From positions 682,001 to 746,000 of the forward strand of contig MQVO02000004.1 of assembly GCA_001986395.2 (NCBI GenBank): a stretch of DNA of 64,000 nucleotides, written 5' to 3'. Below, one piece after another: positions 24,191 to 35,781 of the stretch; within the stretch, counting starts at the first letter, position 1; every line of letters starts with the position of its first letter. The notes beneath the pieces were generated by a model. It saw only the letters and a list, made by a program, of their open reading frames with translations, was not told where the DNA came from and searched no databases. Origin of the DNA: Irpex lacteus. Its lineage: Eukaryota; Basidiomycota; Agaricomycetes; Polyporales; Irpicaceae. Both the position numbers and the translations under genes were made by a program.

Positions 24191-25201
24191 TTACTCAGAG
24201 TCGGATAGGTCCATGTCTTGTTCCCCATCATCCAACTGTACACCTGGACGGTTGAAAGCAGCAGAAGGCGGCATAGTGGCCGGAGGGAGAGGCGGAGGGG
24301 AGGTAGCAGGTGGAGGCGGGAGAGGAGGTAGATTATGAGACTTCGTGCCAGTGGTGATATTGTTCCAGAGTGCTGCTCTATCATGCGAGAATGTAGAGAC
24401 GTCGCCCAGGGAGCCGCCTCCGACGGGAGGCAGCGTCATGCCGTTGTATATGGGAAGAAGTGAGGAAGAGAAGTAGGTGTCGGGATAATGGGCCCAACGT
24501 TGCTGGACCTTGGAGTTGCCTGAGTTTGCCTCATCGCTGTGAGAAGCTGCTGGGTTTTGCGGGGGATACGAAGGCAGCAGTAACTCTTCTGGGGTAGCTT
24601 GGTCCCCGTGTATGAGCAACAGTGACGGAGCCTGGATGGGCTCGGGACCTTCGCCTGCCCTTTCTTGGATAAGTTCCCAAACTCGCTGTCGAGGGTCGAC
24701 GGAGCCAACCCATCCTCTAGGATAGCCCCAAACAGACATATTGGCTAGCCACTCGACATACTTGCCGGTATCGTCGCCTTTCAAGCCCAGCGCTTCGCGT
24801 AGCAAAGATCCCTGAATTAGCCCAGGTTCAAATTCCTCTAACCATTCAAGCCTCTGACGCTTCCATTCTCCCAGCTCGTGTATTCGGAGAAAGTCCGTAC
24901 CATTGCCACCTTTATAGAACTCGAACAGCTGTCTGCTAAGAGCTACTAATTGGCGATTGAAGGGTTCCGGGCAGGCAGCGACAGCATGCTCGGGAGAGCC
25001 ACAGTTGAAGCAACGGCGCACGTCCTTGTCGCCTTCCTGATCCGCAGCAGCTTCACCAAGCACCTCTTCTAAATGGCGTTCGTAGATGATGTAGTTATCA
25101 AAACCGCGCCAGAAACCAGGCTGTTCGTCGACGTAGAATGGAATCACGACGTCTTGCTGTCCTCGGACGGGACTTGGGTCTGAGTCTGAGCCTGTTGCCA
25201 T
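24191..25201 (-). CDS. CCHC zinc-knuckle/PSP protein, ZCCHC8-like
   Basis: A single open exon of 336 residues. A conserved-looking block (IPFYVDEQPGFWRGFDNYII) precedes a CCHC knuckle C64-x2-C67-x4-H72-x4-C77 (CFNCGSPEHAVAAC). A PSP-type proline-rich region at about 120-180 (PGLIQGSLLREALGLKG, later WGYPRGWVG) follows. The C-terminal half is Pro-rich and disordered, ending in acidic residues. ZCCHC8 is the scaffold of the nuclear exosome targeting complex, with spliceosome links. This protein is shorter than the human one, so the match is at domain level. Its only in-frame ATG before the conserved region lies inside the 3' end of the upstream glutaredoxin-like gene, with 58 nt of overlap. Confidence 0.82.
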   Translation of the reverse strand: MATGSDSDPSPVRGQQDVVIPFYVDEQPGFWRGFDNYIIYERHLEEVLGEAAADQEGDKDVRRCFNCGSPEHAVAACPEPFNRQLVALSRQLFEFYKGGNGTDFLRIHELGEWKRQRLEWLEEFEPGLIQGSLLREALGLKGDDTGKYVEWLANMSVWGYPRGWVGSVDPRQRVWELIQERAGEGPEPIQAPSLLLIHGDQATPEELLLPSYPPQNPAASHSDEANSGNSKVQQRWAHYPDTYFSSSLLPIYNGMTLPPVGGGSLGDVSTFSHDRAALWNNITTGTKSHNLPPLPPPPATSPPPLPPATMPPSAAFNRPGVQLDDGEQDMDLSDSE

Positions 25202-25518
25202 TCGTCGAGAGCCTTGTTGACTGTCTGCGCGTCCCAGCGACCTTTGGCTACTTCCTTATCGTCGATATGCAACGCAGGGATCCAATACACATATTTCCTT
25301 TTCCACTTGTCCTGACCTGGGTCTTGAATATTAACAGTTCGTAGCTCAAAAGCGCGTTGTTGGCGGACTTTGGCTAACTCTGCCTTTGCGATCTAGTTTA
25401 CTCTAGTCAGTCGCGTAGCTGATAATACCTCAGTGACTAGAAGACTAACGTCACACAGTGAACAATTCGGACCTGAGAAAAGCGTCAGTCGCGGGATGCG
25501 AGCGAGACGTGGAGACAT
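25144..25518 (-). CDS. Glutaredoxin-like protein (DUF836, YDR286C type)
   Basis: Two exons (25518-25450, 25392-25144) give 105 residues, close to the usual size. The start LTLFSGPNCSLCDIAKAEL holds the CxxC motif at Cys19/Cys22. It is followed by FELRTVNIQDPG, the cis-Pro region VYWIPALHIDD and EVAKGRWDAQTVNKAL, the thioredoxin-fold order of the DUF836/PF05768 family. These are small presumed thiol-redox proteins. The last 58 nt overlap, in another frame, the start of the zinc-knuckle gene on the same strand. I first took the two frames for one broken gene. The complete thioredoxin-like unit with its own ATG and stop makes two genes the better reading. Confidence 0.85.
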
Positions 25519-25807
25519 CTGTTACTAACAGGGAACCTGATCTCGTTAGAACCATCCACAGGTGAGTCCAAAGGAGATAGCCACACCTGAGTAGACGATA
25601 TCAACGGACGTTGAGCACCAAGAGTGATGTATGCAGTGGCAACAGTAAAAGCTGAGGCCAAGTTGAGTCGCTGATGGCACGAATTACGAGTATATCTATA
25701 ACCCCACTTATACTCAAAATTAAAGGATAATTACTTAAGTAGACGCATAAACGCCCATTAATCGAGCCGCTGGCGACCGCCGCGGGGCTGTTGCTCTCGA
25801 CTTGCAA
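25485..25807 (-). CDS. Possible small upstream ORF, 79 residues
   Basis: Two putative exons (25807-25735, 25651-25485) form a 79-residue frame. Its middle, FTVATAYITLGAQRPLISST, is moderately hydrophobic and is followed by VWLSPLDSPVDGSNEIRFP. It ends 34 nt inside the start of the glutaredoxin-like gene in another frame. I do not recognise it. It could be a real small protein, a uORF, or chance. Confidence 0.3.
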
Positions 25808-25853
25808 GCTGCTTTCGACGTTGTTGTGAGCGCAATCGCTCTATGTCTACTTC

Positions 25854-28800
25854 ATGACTATACCCGACCCACCATGGAAGCAGAAAAGTAAGCTTCTCAA
25901 TCAAGACTCTCTTGTACTTCATAGTCTCTTACGGGATTTTCAGCGCGACCATGCCCATTCTATTCGCAGGGCCGCTGTCTGTTCTCCGACTCGTGTAATT
26001 TTCTTCACGACGTCAAAATTCGGGTCAAGCAACCAAATATAACGATTACAGACTCGACGCCGGACGTTATTATATCTTCGCCCCAAGCCAGCTCCGTTGT
26101 AGCAAGTCCTACCACCAGAAACGTCAGTGTACGCTCACCTCCGCGCTCGCCGCGTTTGTCTAGTCTGCTGCTCGCCCTTGGGGACGCAATACAGACCGAC
26201 GAGGAAGACGATTCCGTTGATTCTCCCCTTCCTCTTACTCTGCCTTCGAACGCGATTGTTCCCTACTCAAGGACTCCGAATGGCGATCTCCATTCCGAAG
26301 AGCTAAAAACCGAGGACAGTGGGTTGCCAGCGCCACCGGATAACGATGAGTCCGAAGTTGAAAACGAAGTGATTCAAGAAGTAGCACAAACACCCTCTGC
26401 CGATGGAAGTGCTAGAAGCGAGCCGAGTGACCTGCTCTCGCCCATTGAAGTAAAGCTGGCGCCTGCGTTCCTAGGACAGCTTGACGGGCCATCACATAGA
26501 GAGGACTCCATCGACTCTGGATATGCGGATAATTGGACAGGCCCCTTACCCTTTGCGTTGTCTCCTCCTAAACCCCCAAGCTCTAGGCGGTACTCTACTC
26601 TCTCTTTGCTTTCTTCTCCGTTTGGATCCCCCGTGCGCGCTTTGTCCCCCAAATTTGGGCCCTCTGCTGGATCTGCGTGGCCATCTTCCCCCATTTTCTC
26701 TCCGGTGATGTCGAGAGCTGGTTCTCGTCCTTCGTCTCTACGTCTTAGTCAGGCATCCGACGATCTTGATAGCCCTACGGACTACCACCGCGGGCAACTG
26801 TCTGCCGGTTCTCCAAGCATTGCCAGTCCTGAGATTGACGAAGATGTAACTATACGAAGGTCGCTCCCGGCTGCATCAGATGAAGTTGTTGTTGAAAGAA
26901 CGGTGGTGCCCGCGAATAAGTCGCTCGACAAGACCATTACTTCAGTGCCGAAGCGGTTACCCGAGAGAGCGGTCCCTGAACCGTCAATGGATGTGATCGA
27001 AGAGGCTGCTTGCGCTGAACCTGTGGTGCGCCACGCGGAGGTAAATGCGGAGTCTTCAAACCCCAGCCGTTCAAAGGACTCTCTGCTCGAGGAGGACACG
27101 TCGGCTCTATATAGCAGCTACTACTCGGAAGCATTGTACACAAACTCACCTCGTAACGTGGAACTATTCTCGAGCTCGCCAGTAGTGTCATCAACAAGCC
27201 CACATCTTGTTACTTCGCCAACGCCTTCCGTTCCGAGAATTTCCTCTCGTGAATTCGATGTGCCCGAATTTGTCGCGGGTTCGTCCAAGGATGTATACTA
27301 CGAGAAACCCTCTATTGCTCCAAGTCCCGTGCGTTCGGCGCTGTCGTTATCGTCACCCAGGATAATCTCTCCTCGAGTTTCATCGCGCCAGTCTTCTGTG
27401 GAAAAGGAAAAGGATGCACCGGCCCAGGTATCGCAAAGTGCCTCAACGAAAGTCCCGTTCGGCTTCAGACATTCACTCGTATGTGCCTCTCGTTTTAATT
27501 TTGAAGCAGTTGCTCAAATTCATTTTGTAGGCTCACTCAAGAGAGTCCACGACTTCGCGTCCCGGAAGTGCGCCTCCCACTCGGCACCGCCCTCCTGCTT
27601 TGATTGGCCTATCGTCAGGGAGGAGTCAGTCTTTGAATGATAATCCTCAGATTTCGCCCGAAGAACCACTGTCGTCCTCAAAGTCGTCAAGTAGACTCAG
27701 ACCGTTGCGCTTAGTGAGTATCTCGAGCTTTCTTCGTCGAAAATGTTCTCATTCTCTGTCCAGTCTATGCTTTTGAATTCATCGACACCTTCCTTGCTTT
27801 CATCTACTTCTTCTAACGTGTTTCCGGCTGTGACCGCATCATCATTTACTGGTACGTGTGATACCGTAGCTTTGTTAGGCTTGATGCGCTAAATGTTATG
27901 CCTGGACCTTTAAGATTATTCACAACATTCCTCTCCATCTGTAAAATCGGACCATTCACTGTCTCAGGATCATATGGTAAGCCGTATCCTTAGCTCAAGG
28001 GTGCAGCCCATTGCTTAATCCATTACAGCTTTCTACCACTCATTCGGAACGTATACCCCACCGTAATAGTACCATCGCCATTTCCACAACCTCACAATCT
28101 TTGGAATACTCATACCAGCCACACTCTCTTCCACTCTCCGCTCCTCCAATAAACCACACGCCTGCTTCATGGAACAACGCAACGCAATCCTCTCATCGAA
28201 TCTCATCTAGACTGACTTACATTTCTCGCCCGAGTAGTAGACTTTCCGAGCGCATACCCCAGCCTTCAATCCAAGAGGACGAGCCCTCAGTATTTTCGCA
28301 CACCGATATCGGCACCTTCGAAGGAGGCGAGGACTCATCCAGTGGATTACATGAGCCAAGCACGAATGACACCGTCAACGTTCATTCGATCGCGTCACAC
28401 ACCTCCAGTTCTCCCTCACCACAATTGCAAGAGCGGTCGCCCTTATCGCGCCCAATTACTACAGCTCCTGCTTGCCCGCCTGCTTCTCACGCCATCTCGT
28501 CGCTTTCGCCTCCTTCTGAGCAACAATCAATCTTGGCCCACCACCAATCACTCGCTACTACTACCATCACATCTACTCTTCCTGAGACGCAAATCTCGCC
28601 TCAAGTTATCCCATCGCCTTCGACCCATCCTGAGCGGCGGATATCCATACACCGCAACCCACCGCAATCACTGTCTCGCCCCGTTTCCGTGGTGTCTTCG
28701 CTGCCTCACTCTCCAGTGCACGCCATCGCAACACCCCGTCCCACCTTAATCTTCGCCATCGCCAGTGACGACCCCGCAGAGGTACGGCGTGTGCTCGAGT

Positions 28801-30329
28801 CAGGCGAAGCCTCTCCCAACGACGATGTCGGGCCGCAAAGCGCCCTCGCTTTTGCGCTAACCTCTGGCCAATTGAAACACCGTACGGAGATAGTGAAACT
28901 ACTCTTAGCTTACGGCGCGAACCCCGCGTCGGTGAAGACCATGGGTTCTGAGGGAGGTGGTGGTACGCAGACCAACTATCCCCGGGCAGAAGATGAAGAG
29001 GGCTACGTAGAGCGAGACTTCGAGGAAGAAGCGAAGCGGAAGAGCGTTAACCCTTTGGATGCCGCTGACCCCGCTACGAGGTACTACATCTCACGGGCGG
29101 AGGCCCCACAAACACGTCGCGCCTCTGCGCTGATCCATCGGTCGTTCTTCCGCCCACTCACGAAGGTCCGGTATGAGATGGTCGGGCAAGATAGGGCACT
29201 TGAGCAGCTTTTCCGGGTGTTGAGTATGCCGAGTTTGGCTCCAATTGTCGTATTGCTTTGTGGTATGTCTTCTCAGCTGCATTTGGTCGTACAGGTCTCG
29301 CTCATCTTATGTCAATGTTCAGGACCGAGCGGACATGGGAAGAGTTTACTTGCACGTAGATGTCAGTGGGGACTTCTCTTTAACCTAATAAAACTACTGA
29401 CGTCCCGTTCTTTCAATGTCCAGTCGGCTCGCTTCTTGACGTTCCCACCCATACTGTGAACATGACCACGTTGAGGTCTACTCATGATATTTGGCGCAGT
29501 TACTCAATGAGTCCGTATGAGGTGAGAGGCTAGCTATGTTGTCTACTTGGCTATTGCTGCTCTTCTAACGATTACATCGGCTTTACAGGAACCTTCCTCT
29601 CTAACGCTTGCCGACTTCCTCATGGAAAACGAAGGCAAGCGGTGTGTTGTCGTATTGGATGTAAGTAGCTGTGAGATTAGGCTAACAAACCGTTGGCTTA
29701 ACCTACGCTTATCTTCTCTGCTATGCAGGAAATTGAGAAGACAGAGAACGACACTATCCTTTCTTCTCTCCTCATGCCTTGGGAGCTTGGTCAGTTCAGG
29801 TTGTCATCTGAACCCGCTTCTTAATTTCTGATACACTTTGAAAAAAGGTCGCTGCTCGTTCGAAGCTGGTCATCGACATGTGAACGTGTCTAAAGTGATC
29901 TGGTTAGGCACTTCCAATATTGGACATGATCTCGTGTTTGAGCACCATTCGTCGAGGGTCAGTCCCGCAGAACCCATGACGAGGGATGAGTACGTGGATT
30001 TGATGGGGATTCTGCGACCTGTGGTATCTGACAGGCTCGGGGTAAGTCCTTTGTCTTGCTCCTAGTTTGCGTTCGCACTAAATACTCCGTTATAGCCCTC
30101 ACTTCTTTCCCGTGTCACTACTGTCCTTCCCTTTGTCCCTTTCACAAATGACGAAAAGCTCGCCATTGCTGCCGAAGCATTATTCTCACTCGCGGAGGAT
30201 GCCGCTACACAACTCCCGGCTGCAACCGTAGAGAAACTCGTGAAAGATTCGTTACACAGCTATGTGCCGGCAGAAGGGGCAAGATCCCTGTACAGGGCTG
30301 TCAGTGCGCAGTTATTGGAGACGTTATAA
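25854..30329 (+). CDS. CCCH finger/ankyrin/ClpB-like AAA+ protein
   Basis: Twelve exons: 25854-25887, 25944-27478, 27531-27713, 27764-27851, 27915-27976, 28029-29262, 29323-29361, 29424-29521, 29589-29660, 29729-29789, 29848-30041, 30096-30329. They sum to exactly 1277 residues. The N-terminus holds a CCCH finger, C15-x7-C23-x5-C29-x3-H33. About 830 Ser/Pro-rich, probably disordered residues follow. Ankyrin-like sequence lies at about 873-940 (AEVRRVLESGEASPNDD, TEIVKLLLAYGANP). The AAA+ domain has Walker A GPSGHGKS (1046-1053), Walker B VVVLDEIEK (Asp1115, Glu1116), a TSN sensor-1 region and SDRLGPSLLSRVTTVLPF. ClpB-type ATPases remodel proteins. The ankyrin plus AAA+ order recalls animal CLPB/SKD3, but the CCCH finger suggests RNA binding. 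Substrate unknown. Confidence 0.88.
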
Positions 30330-30526
30330 AGTCGTGACTCGGTGGCCTTAGAGGAATAAGTGGATATTGGTTACAGGCTTAAAGTATCATAAGTGCGTAT
30401 ACAACAGTTATATTGGTTTCACTTTAATCTATTATCCTCCTTTGGGGTTCGCAGTATAATATACAATAGTACAATTTGGGTTCATCAAATCCGTGTTTGC
30501 TTCAAACGTCACTGAAGATTGCGACT

Positions 30527-30941
30527 TCAAACTTGTTTCTCTTCGACAATTCTTCTACCCTCCTCGATACCCAAATCATCAACAACACCTGCTCGCACAG
30601 AGTCTGAAATGGCCTTGTCGCGAGCGGGGTCCGCGTCGGAATGAAGGTCTAGAGGTAAGCGGGAGGCTTGTTCCTGGATGAACTGAGCTCCGCGTTCAGC
30701 TAGGGCTGCAAATCCCGTAAGTGAGCGACGGTAAACAGAGGAAGAGGAATTCCGGAAGGAAGGACGTACGTTGAGACCCAGTACTAGTCTGTCGCTGTTC
30801 CTCCTGTGGTGGCACGAGAGAGTTCAACGGCTGAGAGGGGCATTTAGGTCAGTCAACATATACAACGACAGCGACAGAAAGCTAACAAACCTTGTCAGCG
30901 TTGGCCGAAACGTTCTGGTTGGTAGAGGTAAGATGAGACAT
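30527..30941 (-). CDS. Small conserved-looking protein, 96 residues
   Basis: Three exons (30941-30891, 30830-30770, 30705-30527) with good GT-AG borders encode 96 residues. It starts MSHLTSTNQNVSANADK, with a middle LNSLVPPQEEQRQTSTG and a charged, probably helical C-terminal half (LAERGAQFIQEQASRLPLDL, AGVVDDLGIEEGRRIVEEKQ). No signal peptide or membrane helix is visible. I recall similar short proteins in other mushrooms but cannot name a domain. It is probably a soluble cytosolic or nuclear protein of unknown function. Confidence 0.65.
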
Positions 30942-31425
30942 GGTGCGTAGAGTTGAGACTACAAGTATTCAGAAGATGAGTGAGTGATAATCGTATGCTT
31001 AGAGCTTTACTCTCTGGGCATCGTCTTATATACAGAGCTGGACGCCGAAGTGGGATGACATCATTATTTGCTCTGGGAGTGGTGGGTCCATGGTGTGGCA
31101 ATCATTGCCCCTCGGCCCCATCGGCAGTTCGCATCGGGGTCAGCCGCCCCACCTTACGTCCCCCATTTCGGTCGTCGGTTCTCCCGTCGCAAAGACAGGC
31201 TTCGGCGATTCGGTTCATAAAGTGGAAAGCAATCAACTCAGCTGACTTTTCAGGTGCAGCACCTCTTTAGCCGCCCGCACTGCGGCATGCTGCAAACTTG
31301 CAAGAGTGAATGCGTCAGTAGCATGGCCAATAAGGCGCAGGCTGCACAAGCAGTCGAAACCAATGCTACAGACTCTTCACTCTCTCTTCTCACCCATCTC
31401 TTCACTTCTTCTGTCACGAGTGATC
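30942..31425. other. Divergent intergenic region
   Basis: About 480 bases between two divergent starts, presumably holding both promoters. A C-rich patch lies at 31105-31190. I see no gene. Confidence 0.45.
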
Positions 31426-32497
31426 ATGTTCCGACGCTCCTCACGATCCTCGTCTTCGTATGGACTCGTTCTGAAGGTGACTTCCTCCTTGGTCCGATTT
31501 CTCTAGCTGGCTGAAATATTGGTGCAGATGATGAATGCTGTAGCATATGCGTTATTCTTGGGGGTCCATGTTGGCTTTACCTACGGTGGCCTCTACAATG
31601 CCGACAGTGGAAAGCTTACCTATGTTACACCGGCTCCTTGGGCATTCCTCGTATGGTACGTCCAATTCACTCATGCTAAGTAGTGATTCATATCTTCAGT
31701 CTCATTATCCTGACGATATCGGTACTTTACAGGCCGATTATTCACTTCCTTTTCCTCGGCACAATCATCTACCAGTTTACCGATAAAGGTCACAAAGTCA
31801 TCATTGAAGGACTTTCGTGGTGGTTCATGATCCTCATGTTGCTGAGCGCATTGTACGCTCACTTATGGGCGTCACATGAATATCTGCTAGGTGAGTGGCA
31901 GGCTGACAGTCTCATCGCACATCTGACGCAAGTTGGTGATCATCCTTGTGTATCGTAGCGTTTATTGTCAGCTTCCTTCTCGTTGGATTCGACTCAACCA
32001 GCCATGATATTGTCAGAGAACAACAAGACCCTGCGCACGCGTCTGATCTTGACCAACTGTTCATTCACATTCCGTTCTCTCTGTACCTCGGGTGGATCCG
32101 TGTCCTCAACTGCCTCAGTGGATTCGCAGCTTTCGGCGTCAACGCGTACACTCACTCTGCTGGAAACGGAACCAAGGTTTGCGTCGTGCTTGCACTTTGT
32201 CACCTTCACTTTGCTGCAGCCAGTGATGCGCTCTACTCTCCCGCGGGAAGTATCACCATCCTGTCGTACCTCTGGGCCGTGTTTGTGCACCAGAAGCCGG
32301 AGAGGAGCGAGTTCGTTCACGATGTGGCATTGGTGTTTGCGGTACTTGCCACGATCTGGGTATTTATGGTAGTAATGATCAGGATGAGGAGGGCCGAAGG
32401 GGAGGTTCAGATAGATGAGGAGCGTGCACCGCTTCTAGGTGGTGGTTATGTTGTTGTGAAACGGCGCATGGCAACCCTTCTGCATGTCGTCTTGTAA
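31426..32497 (+). CDS. Multi-pass membrane protein, OYE-cluster paralog 1
   Basis: Four exons (31426-31476, 31528-31655, 31733-31890, 31959-32497) give 291 residues with about eight hydrophobic segments. Signature stretches are KLTYVTPAPWAFLVW, FLFLGTIIYQFTDKGHKVII and IPFSLYLGWIRVLNCLSGFA. The cytosolic tail is acidic and ends soon after APLLG. TPAPW-F-W recalls the TPAGxxFxIW motif of TspO/MBR-related proteins, a distant likeness that I only infer. It is one of four paralogs here sharing exon phases and the 158-nt third exon. Function is unknown. Its neighbours are another paralog and old yellow enzymes. Confidence 0.85.
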
Positions 32498-32984
32498 CGG
32501 TGATTGTGTCTGGATTCCCTGTTTCGTCTTCATTATTTCCATGCATTGATCGATGACTCGTAACTCTATTCCATTCTTTTCTTTCCGAGTCTGCCATGTA
32601 GTATGGATTCGACTGGTCATCTCTACTGCTGATATCCGGATATGCTTCAGGTATAATACGCTTTCTTTACAGCTGTTGTACGCATACGCAAAGAATGAGC
32701 TCGTGAGCTCAATTCTTGGTGTTCGCCGGGACGACCCTGGAGCCACGCGACTTCTTGCTGGCGAACTGTAGGCTGCTTTTCCGGAATTCTAGGTACGTTT
32801 CTTGATCGTGTAAGGTAACTGTCAATGATTACACACAAGGTGGCCGCGAGCCTACATCGTGGCCTGTCAGGTGTGCAGAAGGGCAGCTTCACAGCTGGTG
32901 TGCAGGAGAAGGGTATATTGACGGCGCCGTAGTTCATTGTTCCTCTTCTCACCCACCCACCTTCGCATACAAATCTGAACGACC
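32498..32984. other. Spacer between tandem membrane paralogs
   Basis: This holds the 3' flank of the first paralog and the promoter of the second. No further gene is visible. Confidence 0.5.
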
Positions 32985-34016
32985 ATGAACTCAGATTTGG
33001 ATCCACATTGGTCGCATGGTGCCTTACCCAAAGTAAGTGAGCCAGTATAATTGGACGGGAAACTGCGAGCAATCAGAGCCTAATAAATCATCATTACTAC
33101 AGATTGTTAACATATTGGCCTACCTTTTCTTTACGGGGACACATGCATACTTTGTTTGGAACGGTACCTATGATGATGGGGCTAGCAAACTTACTTATAT
33201 CACTCCGGCTCCTTGGGTGTTGTTGATCTGGTGCGTTATGTGTGCATAATACAAAAGCCTCGTGGAGACGCTCACAATGTGAATGTATGCAAGGCCCGTT
33301 ATTCATCTCCTCCTCCTCGGAGCCATTATCTACCAATTCACTGAGAATGGTCGTCGAATTGTCGTCGAAGGCATCTCTTGGCGATTTCTGGTGGTCATGG
33401 AAGTGACCGCTCTTTACCTTTACCTATGGCACATCCATGAATATGTATTAGGTGAGTACGCTCGATCGTGACTCGAATGGCGGCAACACTACAGTATTGA
33501 ATCACACAATGCTATTTCTATCACTTACTGCATGAAGCGTTCCTTGTCGCCATCGTCAATTCCTTCCTTATCTCAGACATATACGAAATCCTCGATGACG
33601 TACAACTTCAATATACAACACCCATGCCAGCCTCAATTTTCGTCTATATCCCCTTCTCCCTCTACTACGCCTGGACGACCGTCCTCATCTTCCTCTCCGG
33701 CTTCGCAGCCTTTGGCGTCGATGCAGCCACGCAGCCCGCCGGCACATACACCAAGATCTGCGTCTTCCTCACCCTCTTTTATCTCCAATCGTCCACAGCC
33801 GGAGGTTTATATGGGTGGCTCACGATCGTGTGGTATGTATGGGGTGTGTTTGTATATCAGAGGAGTAGCGGCTTCGTACACGAGTCGGCGCTGGTGTTCG
33901 CGGTACTCGCATCGGTGTGGGTTGGTGAGGCCCTGATCGATGGCATCGTGACCTACGGGTGGAGAGGCGAAAGGGGAGGAGTAGAAGACGAGGAGAGTGC
34001 TCCCCTACTTGGGTAA
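32985..34016 (+). CDS. Multi-pass membrane protein, OYE-cluster paralog 2
   Basis: Four exons (32985-33032, 33103-33230, 33294-33451, 33538-34016) encode 270 residues. The first exon encodes MNSDLDPHWSHGALPK, close to that of paralog 3. Diagnostic segments are [35 protein letters not shown], then FVYIPFSLYYAWTTVLIFLS and a tail ending in SAPLLG. Exons 2 and 3 have the same lengths (128 and 158 nt) as in paralogs 1 and 3. It converges on an old yellow enzyme gene 336 bases away. Function unknown; it probably sits in an internal or plasma membrane. Confidence 0.85.
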
Positions 34017-34352
34017 GGGTAGAGATGCTCGTCATGAGCTTGTTAACACTGGAAGTACATGTTGCTTTGGGTTGTAGTGTACCTGGTCGGTCAATACTTA
34101 TATGTTACTCCGCGCCTGGAGTACCATGATCGGCCTCAAACGTTTTCACATACTACGAGGGTGTGAATATTCTGAGACAATATCTCAGAACAGACACAAC
34201 CCTTCATAATAAAATGCGGACTTGAAAATATAAATAACAAAGGCACCATTTTCCATACATATGCTTATACCCCAATAAATACGAACTGGAAAGGTCATTA
34301 TAGTGCCTACGAACGGCGTATCATATCACGGCGCAGCCATTTAGGAAGTTAC
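34017..34352. other. Convergent spacer, membrane paralog 2 and OYE A
   Basis: AT-rich 3' flanks of two convergent genes. Nothing else is seen. Confidence 0.5.
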
Positions 34353-35781
34353 TTAGACCTGAGGCCTGAGTACCGGGATCTTCCCCAGTTCTGCTTCATT
34401 CTCCGGTGCGTAGGGGTGATCGTTGTACCCCAAAGCTTCCGTAGCGTTGTAGAACGTGTTTCGATCGTACTTCGCCAAAGGTAGGTTCTTCTTCAAGCGA
34501 AGTGGCAGATCGGGCTAGATATCCATTATCAGAAAGACCTCGAATAGGTTACTGGCGGGGCAGAGCACTCACGTTGGATGTATAATAGCGACCCCATGCG
34601 ATGAGATCTCCCTTTGTCTCTGCAACCTCGAGTGAGAGCTCGCGGGTATATCCTCCTGCACTGATCAAAGGTCGAGGTGACCAAATCTTGCGAATGAAGT
34701 CATTTGACTGTAGAGCACTTGAGTTCATTGGGTTCAAGGCACACTGGCATGGAGAACTGAACTGACCTCATTTTCCCCCGGCTCTCGATCGGTGTACGCA
34801 TCCACACGCGGTTCTACAACGTGGATGAAACCGAAGTTGGGGTACTTGTCTGCAAGCTGTTGAACGATGTAGCTAAAGGTAGGTATTGGGTCCTCCATGC
34901 GCATGTCTATCTTATCGGTTATTCTTCGTTGTAAAGAGCAGTACTTAATCGGACTCACCTTGGAAACGACTCCACGGACTCACTCGAAGAGCGGTCTTCT
35001 CTGCACCAACCTTGGCGACGACGGCATCAGCTATCTCAAGCACAAATCGCGCTCTGTTCTCGATGGAGCCACCATACTCGTCTGTGCGTTTGTTGGCATT
35101 GTCCTGGATGAATTGGTCGATGAGGTATCCATTCGCTCCATGTATCTCGACTCCGTCGAAGCCTGCACCATGTACCGCGTTATAAGCAGCGGTAGCAAAG
35201 TCCTCTACATACTGCTTGATCTCTGTTTTAGTGGGAAGTATAAGCAAATCGACGGTCAAGTAAATTACTTGGCTCTTACCTGGAGTGGTGAGAGGCCTGG
35301 GTGCAGCAGGCGCTCCCGTGAGTAAGACATCCGAAGAAGACACCAGCGGATGTCCCCCATCCTTCTCCAATACGTCAAGCAAAGCTGCTCGCCCTATAGC
35401 AGCTAGCTGCACATAAATGAAAGAGCCGCGTTCATGCACTGCGTCTACAACCTGCCAGGTGCACAATGCATTAGTCTTGAGTATCAGGTAAAAGGGGATC
35501 CAACTGTGGATACGCACTTGTTTCCACGCAGATACCTGCTCTTTACTCCATATGCCTGGAGCGTTGCCAAACCCGCCGGCCTGTGGGGAGATCAGCGTCC
35601 CTTCTGCTATCAACAACGTCCCTGGGACAGCTGCGCGTTGTGCGTAGTGCTCCGCCACTAGTTCGACGATGGGTACATGCTTGTCGTCTGCGCGGAGCCT
35701 GGTGGTGGGTGCAAAAACCACGCGATGCTGAAGGGTATTGTTCCCTACTTTGGTCGGTGTGAACAGCTTCGGAGTGACCAT
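34353..35781 (-). CDS. Old yellow enzyme family oxidoreductase A
   Basis: Six exons (35781-35518, 35451-35280, 35222-34959, 34906-34767, 34707-34573, 34514-34353) give 378 residues, the normal OYE length. The FMN-binding TIM-barrel signatures are LFTPTKVGNNTLQHRVVFAP, HYAQRAAVPGTLLIAEGT, the substrate/FMN motif HGANGYLIDQF (His173, Asn176, Tyr178) and [15 protein letters not shown]. OYEs reduce activated C=C bonds of enones with NADPH through FMN. His/Asn and the Tyr proton donor are all present, so it should be active. The natural substrate cannot be told. It converges on membrane paralog 2, like the mirrored pair near 48.6 kb. Confidence 0.93.

Noticed and set aside
25144..25201. A frameshift in one fused gene, or a 17-nt intron, joining the WQQAQTQTQ frame to the DVVIPFYVDE frame
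   Set aside because: The upstream frame alone forms a complete 105-residue glutaredoxin-like protein with its own ATG, CxxC motif and stop, and 17 nt is too short for an intron. Two overlapping genes explain the data better.
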